Notes: generated by a model not told the origin, from the sequence alone. Counted from the stretch's first letter, positions 1-6,344 are shown. The stretch is DNA of 9,089 nt from Alphaproteobacteria bacterium (GCA_022600335.1 JAHZKN010000187.1:1-9089); one strand, 5' to 3'. Numbers and translations are program-made.

Positions 1-221
1 AATGCTGTGTCAAAAACCAGTGAAAAGATCGTTTCAATGGCCAATACAAGTCCAACCGCTTGAAGAAAGAAGCGCAAAGCCGAGGCACGAGTTCTCGATT
101 GCGTTTGTGCAAGACCGTCTGCGAAGGTCGACGGGCGAGCTGTGATATCAGCAGTTGTTGTGAGGAGAGACCAGCGTGTTCGCGCTGCAGCTTTTACTGC
201 GCGTGCAATAAGGCTTGCCAC
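1..221 (-). CDS. N-terminal part of a putative membrane protein, GTG start, runs off the left edge
   Basis: The minus-strand frame that aligns with codons starting at multiples of 3 has no stop from 383 down to the edge. It contains no ATG, but a GTG at 221-219 is preceded by GGAGG (234-230) with 8 bases between, an excellent ribosome binding site. The predicted product begins MASLIARAVKAAARTRWSLL, continues with a polar stretch rich in Thr, Arg and Ser, and then has a hydrophobic segment at about residues 51-71 (core FFLQAVGLVLAIETIFSLVF), probably the first transmembrane helix. Seventy-three codons are visible. I do not recognise the family with certainty; the layout of a short basic N-terminus followed by a helix recalls multi-pass membrane proteins of Hyphomicrobiales. 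It diverges from the TPR gene and shares with it the 222-483 intergenic region. The complementary plus-strand frame (60-338), rich in Cys, is its codon-aligned shadow. Confidence 0.6.
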   Translation of the reverse strand, partial: MASLIARAVKAAARTRWSLLTTTADITARPSTFADGLAQTQSRTRASALRFFLQAVGLVLAIETIFSLVFDTA

Positions 222-483
222 GGTGTCCCCCTCCAAGGTTTTGTGCAAAAGCAAAAGGCGTGCGCCACGCGTCTTAGCACATTTGGCACCGTTGATGGCG
301 CGGCTTGGAGCAAGCAACAAATTTTGATACTTAGCTGAATTCGGGCCGGCAGTGCGCGATGTGCAGGTTTTGGTGAAAACGCTTCATTCCAAGGCATTAT
401 GCTGGAACGAGGGCACTGCCCATTGCCCCAATGCCGCTGTCGCCATAATGTTCTGCTAGAGATTCAGCATATAAAAAGATCGA

Positions 484-2313
484 ATGGGCAGATGCTGTGT
501 TTCCCCGAACGGTCATGAAAACGGGTTCACGGAGACAAAAAACTTGGTTGTTGGGCGCCATAACCGCTACGGACTGATCAGCACTAGCATCACACTCTGC
601 TCAGTGCGCGCCTCCACGCTGGGCGCTGGGCTTGTTATGCTCGGCTTGATATTCTGTTTATGCGCCAGCGAAAGCTTGGCACGTCAAACGCCAGCGTCAC
701 CAGGAGACCAAGGGGCCTTGGCCCTCCACAAGGGCGACACGAAAAATGCAGTAGCGCAATTCACGGCTGCGCTCAACGACACCGCGCTGACCAATGATCG
801 TCGCGCGGCGCTGTTAAATGATCGCGGTGTTGCCTTCATGCGCCTTGGACAGTCAAAGCAAGCGATTGATGACTTCAATGCAGCCGTCAAGTTGCTGCCT
901 GAGTATGCTGCAATTTACAACAATCGCGGCAATCTTCTGTTGTCATTGGGTCTACTCAAAGAAGCTGTCAAAGATTTCAATCGCGCCTTGGTGTTGGCGC
1001 CCGGCTATGCCGCGGCCTATAACAACCGGGCCGGTGCGTTTGCGCGTCAGGGGGAATGGCCGAAAGCGGTCAGCGATTACACCCGTGCCGTGAAATTAGC
1101 GCCCAACAATCCGGCACCACTGAGTGGTCGCGGGCGCTCCTATCTCAGTCTTGGTCGTCCTCATGCTGCCATGCGTGATTTTTCCCGCTCAATTACAGCA
1201 GATGCACGCTTTGCTGTTGGGTATCGAGATCGTGCCGAAGCCTTGATGCAATTGGAAGATTATGACGGTGCGATTGAAGATCTGTCGCGGGCCATTGCCT
1301 TTGATGTCAACAACCCAGCGATTTATCTGATCCGCGGTAAAGCGTATTTGGCAACACAGGATGTTGGCGCTGCATTGAAGGACTTCTCGCGTGCATTGGA
1401 GCTTAATCCACAGCTAGCCGAGGCCTACGAAGTGCGCGGGCTGGCGCATTCGATGGCCGGGGTCAATGAGCAAGCATTCCAAGACCTCAATCAGGCGCTT
1501 CAGCTCAATCCACGCTCCAGTGTTGCGTTTGCCTATCGGGCGTACGCCTATAAGCAAACCGGTCAAGCTGAAATTGGTCGCCGCGATGTCGAAAATGCTC
1601 TTGAGCTCAGCAGTGATCGCGCAGAAGTCTTCTGGGCAAAGGCGGAAATTGAAGAAGCCTTGGGCAATGCTGATCAAGCCATCGCAGATTTGCGTAAGGC
1701 TCTACGACTCAAACCTGGCATGCGGGAAGCGATTGTCGCATTGCAGCGGTTCGGGCTTGGTGCTGAACCAGAGCGCCCAGTGAGCCGAGACATCGTCGAT
1801 GGCTGGCAGGTGTTGGTGCAAAACAATCGCTTTTTGGCCCGCAACGCGTTCTATCCACGCATCACGGTGCCGCTTGAACGGTGGAGTGCAGGGAACCCCA
1901 AAATTGTCTCATGGCAGGTGCGCGATGAACCCTTCAAGGGCATTGGTGTGCTGCGCTATGAAAGTGGTGTGATCAAGCGTGGCGAAAAGAAGGAGCGCAT
2001 TATCCATGCCGCGATTGTTGATCTTTTCTACAATCAAGTTGTGGCGATTGAACTTGATAAACGTGGAAGTGAACGGTCCACGTGGACTTGGGGCAATGGC
2101 AAGCTGACTGTTGCGAATTTGGACGGTGCAACTGATGTTTTTGATTTAAGAAAAGGCCGAGAGCGGATATCAAATTCCAGACGTGGTCGCACCTATATTG
2201 GGCCAGACGGTCGGCCATGGTCTCCTTGGGCAGGCGGTCCCGCACCCCCTCCGCGTAAAGTGCAGCGTCGACGCAAAAAGCCAAAGTCCCTATTTGATCT
2301 GCTGTTCAATTAG
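484..2313 (+). CDS. Exported tetratricopeptide-repeat protein with a basic C-terminal tail
   Basis: The product of 609 residues has a hydrophobic signal segment at about 46-65 with a likely signal peptidase I site after SLA (residue 66), so the mature protein should be periplasmic. Residues 108-413 form nine TPR units of exactly 34 residues each, in perfect register, with a degenerate tenth at about 74-107; each ends in a recognisable A..L.P helix-B pattern. TPR arrays are protein-binding scaffolds, and no enzyme motif is present. Residues about 435-565 form a separate, probably beta-rich domain I cannot name (WQVLVQNNRF, WTWGNGKL). The tail (about 566-609) is Pro/Arg/Lys-rich and ends KSLFDLLFN. 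The ATG at 484 has only a weak purine-rich upstream stretch and leaves 45 residues before the signal core. A GTG at 604 would give a textbook signal peptide (MRASTLGAGL) but has no ribosome binding site. The start is therefore uncertain; the body is not. Confidence 0.88.
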   Translation: MGRCCVSPNGHENGFTETKNLVVGRHNRYGLISTSITLCSVRASTLGAGLVMLGLIFCLCASESLARQTPASPGDQGALALHKGDTKNAVAQFTAALNDTALTNDRRAALLNDRGVAFMRLGQSKQAIDDFNAAVKLLPEYAAIYNNRGNLLLSLGLLKEAVKDFNRALVLAPGYAAAYNNRAGAFARQGEWPKAVSDYTRAVKLAPNNPAPLSGRGRSYLSLGRPHAAMRDFSRSITADARFAVGYRDRAEALMQLEDYDGAIEDLSRAIAFDVNNPAIYLIRGKAYLATQDVGAALKDFSRALELNPQLAEAYEVRGLAHSMAGVNEQAFQDLNQALQLNPRSSVAFAYRAYAYKQTGQAEIGRRDVENALELSSDRAEVFWAKAEIEEALGNADQAIADLRKALRLKPGMREAIVALQRFGLGAEPERPVSRDIVDGWQVLVQNNRFLARNAFYPRITVPLERWSAGNPKIVSWQVRDEPFKGIGVLRYESGVIKRGEKKERIIHAAIVDLFYNQVVAIELDKRGSERSTWTWGNGKLTVANLDGATDVFDLRKGRERISNSRRGRTYIGPDGRPWSPWAGGPAPPPRKVQRRRKKPKSLFDLLFN

Positions 2314-2477
2314 TGGCGAGGCTAGCTGGCTAGCCGCATCAGAAAAGTTCGATGTGTGCCCCGGAAACCCTAGATTGAGGCTGATCCAGCAGCTTATCAT
2401 TAACGATCCGCGGCTATGATCGCGAATTCGAGTTGGCGTGCATCCAAAAATGCCGACAAACACTTCATTAAGAGTTT

Positions 2478-2495
2478 GTTGTAAGCCCGTACAAC
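2478..2495. promoter_or_regulatory. Perfect inverted repeat GTTGTA-N6-TACAAC upstream of the first transpeptidase
   Basis: Six bases at 2478-2483 are the exact reverse complement of 2490-2495, separated by six bases. It lies 58 bases before the ATG at 2554, where an operator would be expected. There is no T-run after it, so a terminator is unlikely. The operator role is inference; an 18-base dyad of this quality can arise by chance. Confidence 0.25.
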
Positions 2496-2553
2496 ATTGC
2501 GAATTCGTCCGCTGGGTGTTGTGTGTTTAGTAGTGCGTAAAGGGGATGGGACG

Positions 2554-2979
2554 ATGCGTGGGGCAATTCTCACAATATTTGTATTGGCGTTTGGCTTGGC
2601 ATTGACGCCTGAGCGCGCTGAAGCTGGTGTGCGTGTACATGTCGACAAAAGTTCGCAAACAATGCGTGTTTACGTCGGTGGATATCTGCGCCACACATGG
2701 CGGGTATCAACGGGTCGTCGCGGCTACAACACACCAACAGGCAACTACAGTCCCAAGCGGCTAGCGCGGCGCCACTATTCCAGTAAGTATCACGGCTCGC
2801 CGATGCCCTATTCCATTTTCTTTCGCGGTGGCTATGCCATTCACGGATCCTATCAGACCAGAGCCTTAGGACGTCGCGCTTCGCATGGTTGCATACGACT
2901 GCATCCGAGAAATGCGGCACGATTATTCTCTCTTGTGCGTGCACATCGCGCGCGCACGCGAATTGTCATTACCAACTAA
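2554..2979 (+). CDS. L,D-transpeptidase (YkuD domain), short form
   Basis: This periplasmic cysteine transpeptidase should use the L-centre of peptidoglycan tetrapeptides to make 3-3 cross-links, or link envelope proteins to the wall. The ATG at 2554 is preferred over the in-frame ATG at 2497 because AAGGGG (2539-2544) sits a suitable distance upstream and the product then begins with a clean signal peptide (MRGAILTIFVLAFGLALTPE, cleavage near AEA). From this start the protein has 141 residues. The YkuD signature is complete: His97 in YAIHG, then SHGCIRL with His111 and catalytic Cys113, the spacing between the two histidines being 14. Thr-Pro-Thr-Gly precedes it, as usual in the family. Beyond the signal peptide it is essentially the bare catalytic domain, with no LysM or other binding domain. 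It is followed after 166 bases by a second, related transpeptidase, evidently a paralogue. Confidence 0.93.
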   Translation: MRGAILTIFVLAFGLALTPERAEAGVRVHVDKSSQTMRVYVGGYLRHTWRVSTGRRGYNTPTGNYSPKRLARRHYSSKYHGSPMPYSIFFRGGYAIHGSYQTRALGRRASHGCIRLHPRNAARLFSLVRAHRARTRIVITN

Positions 2980-3145
2980 AATCAAGAATCGCGCCCAACA
3001 AAGAAACAATGAGGCGCGGCCTGTGACTACGGTTACGAACAGTGAGGCACAATTGAAAGGCTGTCGCGTTCCGACAGTTAGTGTTCGAGGCGCAATGGTC
3101 CGATCGTGACTGTCGCCAAGCGTAGCGTAGTTAGAGGACGTATTT

Positions 3146-3838
3146 ATGAGAGTATCTGTCTACCTTGCTGCTGTAGCGGTAACCTTGTTGGGTATCGGAC
3201 AGGCTGCAGCCGAGGCAATCGATTGGCCTATTGTTTATGACGTGCCAGCCAAAGTCGCGCCCGCGCAAGAGTTGGCTGCTGCTGAGCCAGCACCGCCACC
3301 GCCGCCGCCAGTGACATTGAAATTAGCAATCAATCTGACCAAGCAGCGATTGACAGTGACCGAAAATGGCAACGTGAAGTACACGTTCAAGATTTCATCT
3401 GGCCGAAGTGGCTATGCCACGCCGACCGGTACTTATCGTCCGCAGTGGATGGCACGTATGTGGCATTCCAGGAAGTACGATTGGGCACCGATGCCGCATT
3501 CCATATTCTTCCATCGCGGCTATGCCATTCATGCCACCTACGCGACTAGACGCCTCGGTCGCCCGGCTTCGCACGGCTGCATTCGATTGTCGCCGCGCAA
3601 TGCCAAGACGGTTTATCGCTTGGTGAGCAAGCATGGCAAAGCCTCAACCAAGATTTCTATTACCGGGCGCGCCATTCAATCAGCGCCACGGATTGCTCGA
3701 AAGCGCTACAAAAAACGTCGCTATGCACGCCGTTACCGGCAACTGCCGCCAGGGTATGCCTATAGCTATCGTCGGCCACCTCCCGGTGCGTATGGCTATC
3801 GCCCACGCCGGGTGCGCCGAACCTATCGGGCATACTAG
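3146..3838 (+). CDS. L,D-transpeptidase (YkuD domain) with Pro-rich linker and Arg/Tyr-rich tail
   Basis: The gene starts at ATG 3146 behind AGAGGA (3132-3137). The product of 230 residues has a signal peptide (about 1-23, cleavage near AAA/EA), a proline run at about 50-55, a YkuD catalytic domain at about 57-173 and a cationic tail. The active-site signature is YAIHA (His129) followed by SHGCIRL with His143 and catalytic Cys145, again 14 residues apart. The first histidine is followed by Ala rather than the Gly of its neighbour. The stretches TPTG.Y, PMP.SIFF and ASHGCIRL are shared with the upstream gene, so the two are paralogues. Residues 185-230 contain 15 Arg, 3 Lys and 10 Tyr and no acidic residue, in PPGY-type near-repeats; this could bind teichoic-like or phosphate-rich polymers, nucleic acid or the wall, but that is inference. 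Predicted location is periplasm; role is peptidoglycan cross-linking or protein anchoring. Confidence 0.93.
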   Translation: MRVSVYLAAVAVTLLGIGQAAAEAIDWPIVYDVPAKVAPAQELAAAEPAPPPPPPVTLKLAINLTKQRLTVTENGNVKYTFKISSGRSGYATPTGTYRPQWMARMWHSRKYDWAPMPHSIFFHRGYAIHATYATRRLGRPASHGCIRLSPRNAKTVYRLVSKHGKASTKISITGRAIQSAPRIARKRYKKRRYARRYRQLPPGYAYSYRRPPPGAYGYRPRRVRRTYRAY

Positions 3839-3866
3839 AGCGGGCCCGTCAGCGACCTAAGAAAAC

Positions 3867-3905
3867 AAAACCGGCACCGCATTATCTCGCAGTGCCGGTT
3901 TTTTG
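3867..3905. terminator. Bidirectional rho-independent terminator between convergent genes
   Basis: A stem of CCGGCAC (3871-3877) with GTGCCGG (3892-3898) is flanked by AAAA on the left and a T-run on the right, so the pairing extends to 11 bases. The tails give U-runs on both strands. It lies 28 bases after the second transpeptidase stop and 36 bases past the stop of the deacetylase, and can end transcription from both. Confidence 0.92.
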
Positions 3906-3941
3906 TTGTTCTAAGAATACCTTTTTTTGAACGCACCGGCT

Positions 3942-4847
3942 CTAAGGTGCAGTTGGCACCGTTGTGACAATGCTTGAGGTTGGCCGTTCGTTGCCTGCTG
4001 TCGGAATACCTTTGACATGTTTTTCAATCATCTTTGTGTACTTGAGCAGTGGTTTTGCAGTTGCTTTCGCTGTCATGTGCACGATCTTATAGCCACCGGC
4101 CTTAAGTGCATCGAGGAGCTGCGGCATGGCCTTAGCGGTGCCTTTTTTGATGTCGTGCATAAGCAGGATGCCCTTACCGCGTTCATTGAGCTTTGCCATG
4201 ATGCTCTTCACTAGCCGCGCTGGCTTTTGCAGCAGGTAGTCGCGAGAATCGATGTCGGTTGAAAAGACACCGAGGTTGCGCTTCGAAAGGTGACCCAAGG
4301 TGTCTTTAGAGTCTTGCAAAAACGGATAGCGGAAAAACGACGCCGTTGGTTTGCCGAGCGCACGCGAAACAGCACTTATACCCTTCTCAATTTCCTCAAC
4401 AGCAGCTTCCCCTTTCTTCTTCTTTCGCAGATTTTTGTGCGACCAGGTATGGGTGCCGACTGTATGACCACGTTTGGCAACGTCGCGAATGATTTGCGGC
4501 AAGCCAAGCGCCATCACGCCAATGGAGAAAAACGTCGCCTTTGTGCAATGCGCATCTAGTGCATCCAAAACGGCTTTGGTGGTCCGCACCTGGGGGCCAT
4601 CATCAAAGGTTAGGATCACTTCTTTGTCGGCTAAAAAATCGTGTACTTTGTAGTGCTCAAACCCAAATCCGGGCCCGCCGGTGGTATCGATCTGCACAGT
4701 GCGCGAAACGCCAAGTGCATTTTCATTTGCGCATTTCTTTGTGGCAGCTGGTGCCGGCGCTTGCGCCTTCTTTTCTGCGTGCAATGTTTCGGCTGTGAAC
4801 GTGAGGCCGACACAGACACTCAAAAGCGCCACCAAATTCGTCCGCAT
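3942..4847 (-). CDS. Polysaccharide deacetylase, NodB homology domain (CE4), exported
   Basis: The product removes acetyl groups from an N- or O-acetylated polysaccharide; peptidoglycan, chitin-like oligomers and exopolysaccharide are all known CE4 substrates, and the sequence does not decide between them. The ATG at 4847 is preferred to the one at 4928: GGGGAGG lies 9 bases upstream and a signal peptide then opens the protein (MRTNLVALLSVCVGLTF, cleavage near LHA). From this start it has 301 residues. All five CE4 motifs are visible: TFDDG (Asp82, Asp83), HTWSH (metal ligands His133 and His137), RYPF (Arg173), the STDIDSRD region, and LLMHD (His231). A linker rich in Ala, Pro and Lys follows the signal peptide and the C-terminus has a Thr/Pro-rich extension of about 20 residues. 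It converges on the transpeptidase genes and sits 173 bases downstream of the thioesterase gene on the same strand. Confidence 0.93.
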   Translation of the reverse strand: MRTNLVALLSVCVGLTFTAETLHAEKKAQAPAPAATKKCANENALGVSRTVQIDTTGGPGFGFEHYKVHDFLADKEVILTFDDGPQVRTTKAVLDALDAHCTKATFFSIGVMALGLPQIIRDVAKRGHTVGTHTWSHKNLRKKKKGEAAVEEIEKGISAVSRALGKPTASFFRYPFLQDSKDTLGHLSKRNLGVFSTDIDSRDYLLQKPARLVKSIMAKLNERGKGILLMHDIKKGTAKAMPQLLDALKAGGYKIVHMTAKATAKPLLKYTKMIEKHVKGIPTAGNERPTSSIVTTVPTAP

Positions 4848-5020
4848 CCCTGATATCCTCCCCAAACTATGTCTCTGTTGGTGCAAGGTTATACCTAATC
4901 GATGCAGAAGAGGTAGTGGGTGCTCCAAAAATTGTTCAGTGCGCTGTGCTGGCGTGTGGATAGGGGCGTGCGGTACTGACTGGTTAGCGCCAGATGGCGC
5001 GAGATTCAGCGCAAGGAGTA

Positions 5021-5425
5021 TTACCGCGCGGCCTTGGCTTTGAGCTTTTCATCAAATCGCTTCCGGTCCACAACCATGCGCGTGTGGGTGCTGCTGCCAA
5101 TCGGTTCGCAATCGTCGTGGGCTGCAATTTTGAAAGTCAGCTTACGGCCTGCAACTTCGATGAGTTCAGCGACCGCAGTGGCCGTCATGCCAATAGGTGT
5201 GGCCGCCGTATGCTGGACGTCGATGTTGGTGCCGAGACTGGTGAACGTTTCCGGAAGATGTTGGTCAACACAGGCAACGGCAGCGGCTTCCATCACCGCA
5301 ACCAGCATCGGAGTCGCAAACACTTCGACGCTGCCACTGCCAACATGTGGCGCGCCTCTTTCTGGTGTGACCTGAACGGTAACGGTACCCACCATGCCTA
5401 GTTTTAATTGGTCGGTTGGCGCCAT
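5021..5425 (-). CDS. Hotdog-fold acyl-CoA thioesterase, fluoroacetyl-CoA thioesterase (FlK)-like
   Basis: This is a small cytoplasmic hotdog protein of 134 residues from the ATG at 5425; the upstream in-frame ATG at 5494 would add a polar, Gln/Thr-rich stretch without a ribosome binding site, whereas AAGAGAG precedes 5425. The pattern ATPMLVAVMEAA, then DVQHTAATP, then a terminal THTRMVVD is typical of the FlK-like family. Thr38, Glu46 and His72 have the same spacing (8 and 34) as the Thr42, Glu50, His76 triad I recall for Streptomyces cattleya FlK, which supports a working thioester hydrolase. The natural substrate is unknown; most homologues do not act on fluoroacetyl-CoA and a general acyl-CoA housekeeping role is more likely. 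No signal peptide is present, unlike nearly all its neighbours. It is transcribed toward the deacetylase, but the 173-base gap and lack of shared pathway give little reason to link them. Confidence 0.85.
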   Translation of the reverse strand: MAPTDQLKLGMVGTVTVQVTPERGAPHVGSGSVEVFATPMLVAVMEAAAVACVDQHLPETFTSLGTNIDVQHTAATPIGMTATAVAELIEVAGRKLTFKIAAHDDCEPIGSSTHTRMVVDRKRFDEKLKAKAAR

Positions 5426-5503
5426 GGTCTGCTGCTCTCTTGTTGGTTGCTGATGAACGCTCGTCTCATTGGCGGTTGTTGTTTCACGGTGCAAGAACCT
5501 GCA

Positions 5504-5546
5504 CAGGGTTAATCAATTGCAAATTTTTGTACAACCCTGGGTGTAC
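5504..5546. promoter_or_regulatory. Dyad cluster in the divergent intergenic region
   Basis: CAGGGTT (5504-5510) is the exact inverse of AACCCTG (5533-5539), and the latter overlaps an 18-base imperfect palindrome at 5529-5546 (GTACA/TGTAC arms with a CCC/GGG centre, two mismatched pairs). A further short dyad, GTGCA/TGCAC, lies at 5489-5504. The cluster is between the divergent thioesterase (start 5425) and small secreted protein (start 5637) genes, where an operator for one or both would sit. The regulator is not in the window. Confidence 0.35.
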
Positions 5547-5636
5547 CCTCGGAGACAGCGCTGCGCAGAAAAAATGACTACGCTTGATCCATCTTACGAG
5601 CTGGCCCCGTGCGGCCACCCTGCGATGGAGAATTTG

Positions 5637-5915
5637 ATGACACATACACTGCTCAAGACAATTTCACTGGCCCTTGCCATGTTTTCTGTTCTGTTGATCC
5701 CGGCGCTGACAGCCTCTGAGGCAGAAGCCAAGGGTTCCAAGCAACGCTTGACACAGGACTATCAAGTTAATGAGCCACTCCACGGTTTCTCAGGTCGCCA
5801 AGGCGATTACTATTGTGACTACATTCGCATTCCAAATCGCGTTTGCGCCATCACCAGCGGCGGCACAGAAAAGTGCAAGGTAAAGGGCTGGACATTGCGT
5901 CAGACCTGCTACTAG
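5637..5915 (+). CDS. Small exported four-cysteine protein, function unknown
   Basis: The ATG at 5637 is preferred because GGAG (5627-5630) is six bases upstream and the protein then begins with a signal peptide (MTHTLLKTISLALAMFSVLL, cleavage near AEA). An in-frame ATG at 5625 and a further one at 5469 are less likely. The product has 92 residues, of which about 60 remain after export. The mature part has four cysteines in the C-terminal half (YYCDYI, RVCAIT, EKCKVK and the terminal QTCY), which suggests two disulfide bonds in the periplasm. It is rich in Tyr, Lys and Arg. I do not recognise an assigned function; short secreted proteins of this shape occur in Hyphomicrobiales. A terminator follows 35 bases after the stop, so it appears to be a single-gene unit. 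Confidence 0.75.
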   Translation: MTHTLLKTISLALAMFSVLLIPALTASEAEAKGSKQRLTQDYQVNEPLHGFSGRQGDYYCDYIRIPNRVCAITSGGTEKCKVKGWTLRQTCY

Positions 5916-5948
5916 GCACCACAAAAGATCCTGTCATTGAAGTATCGC

Positions 5949-5983
5949 AGAGCCCCGGCCATCTGACCGGGGCTTTCGCGTTT
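5949..5983 (+). terminator. Rho-independent terminator after the four-cysteine protein
   Basis: An exact eight-base stem, AGCCCCGG (5951-5958) with CCGGGGCT (5967-5974), encloses an eight-base loop and is followed by TTCGCGTTT. The T-run is interrupted but the stem is strong and the position, 35 bases after the stop, is right. Confidence 0.82.
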
Positions 5984-5995
5984 ATGATGTATAAC

Positions 5996-6056
5996 AGTTT
6001 CAACCGCGAGTTTTCAGGGCTCTTTGCGCAACCGGAGAACTTGGCGGTTGAAAACT
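5996..6056. other. Long hairpin upstream of the 62-residue membrane protein gene
   Basis: TTTCAACCGC (5998-6007) is the exact inverse of GCGGTTGAAA (6044-6053). The pairing continues inward after a small internal loop, AGTTTTC (6009-6015) with GAGAACT (6035-6041) including one G-U pair, and outward with two more pairs around one bulged base. The result is a stem-loop of about 60 bases with some 19 pairs. No T-run follows on either strand, so it does not look like a terminator. A TATAAC at 5990-5995 could be a -10 element just before it. It may be a leader structure, a small RNA or a regulator-binding dyad; the choice is open. Confidence 0.5.
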
Positions 6057-6155
6057 GGCGTCAAAGGGTGGCGACGAATCAATCCCTCGCTATTGCTCAC
6101 ACCAGGCGTGGCGCACGGGTCCGCCGTTGTGTGCACAGACATTAAGGAGAGCACG

Positions 6156-6344
6156 ATGTTTCTATCAGCACCTAAGATTGTCACTTGGTTCGTGTCGACA
6201 CTACTCGTGTTGGCAACCATTGCGGTCAAATACCTTGGTATTGCGATCCCTGAGATTGGCGCGTTGGTTTCAGGCAACTTGTTTGAAGTCTTGTTGGCCG
6301 CCTATGCCATTCTTTGGGCTGGTAACGTGTTGCGCGGATTTTAA
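6156..6344 (+). CDS. Small two-helix membrane protein, function unknown
   Basis: The ATG at 6156 is preceded by an ideal AAGGAGA (6144-6150) with five bases of spacing, and the frame closes at TAA 6342-6344, giving 62 residues. The longer in-frame reading from 6024 is rejected because its extra 44 residues are basic and unlike a protein start. The product has two hydrophobic stretches, about residues 8-30 (IVTWFVSTLLVLATIAVKYL) and about 42-58 (LFEVLLAAYAILWAG), joined by a short Pro/Glu/Gly turn, which suggests a helical hairpin in the inner membrane. I know no function for it. It stands alone between the hairpin at 5996-6056 and the terminator that begins 29 bases after its stop. Confidence 0.78.
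   Translation: MFLSAPKIVTWFVSTLLVLATIAVKYLGIAIPEIGALVSGNLFEVLLAAYAILWAGNVLRGF

Noticed and set aside
60..338. Cys-rich 92-codon frame on the plus strand
   Set aside because: It is codon-aligned antisense to the GTG-start minus-strand gene, lacks a ribosome binding site and has a composition unlike the other proteins.
2320..2335. Inverted repeat just after the TPR stop as a terminator
   Set aside because: Seven exact pairs (GGCTAGC/GCTAGCC), but the loop is only two bases and no T-run follows; it is at best a weak candidate.
2422..2507. Direct repeat GCGAATTCG at 2422-2430 and 2499-2507
   Set aside because: A nine-base repeat built on a palindrome; too short and isolated to be an attachment site or operator array without other support.
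2497..2553. Longer N-terminus for the first transpeptidase
   Set aside because: The ATG at 2554 has the better ribosome binding site and places the signal peptide at the very N-terminus.
3061..3077. Hairpin CTGTCG/CGACAG between the two transpeptidase genes
   Set aside because: Six pairs with a five-base loop but no T-run; not strong enough to call a terminator or attenuator.
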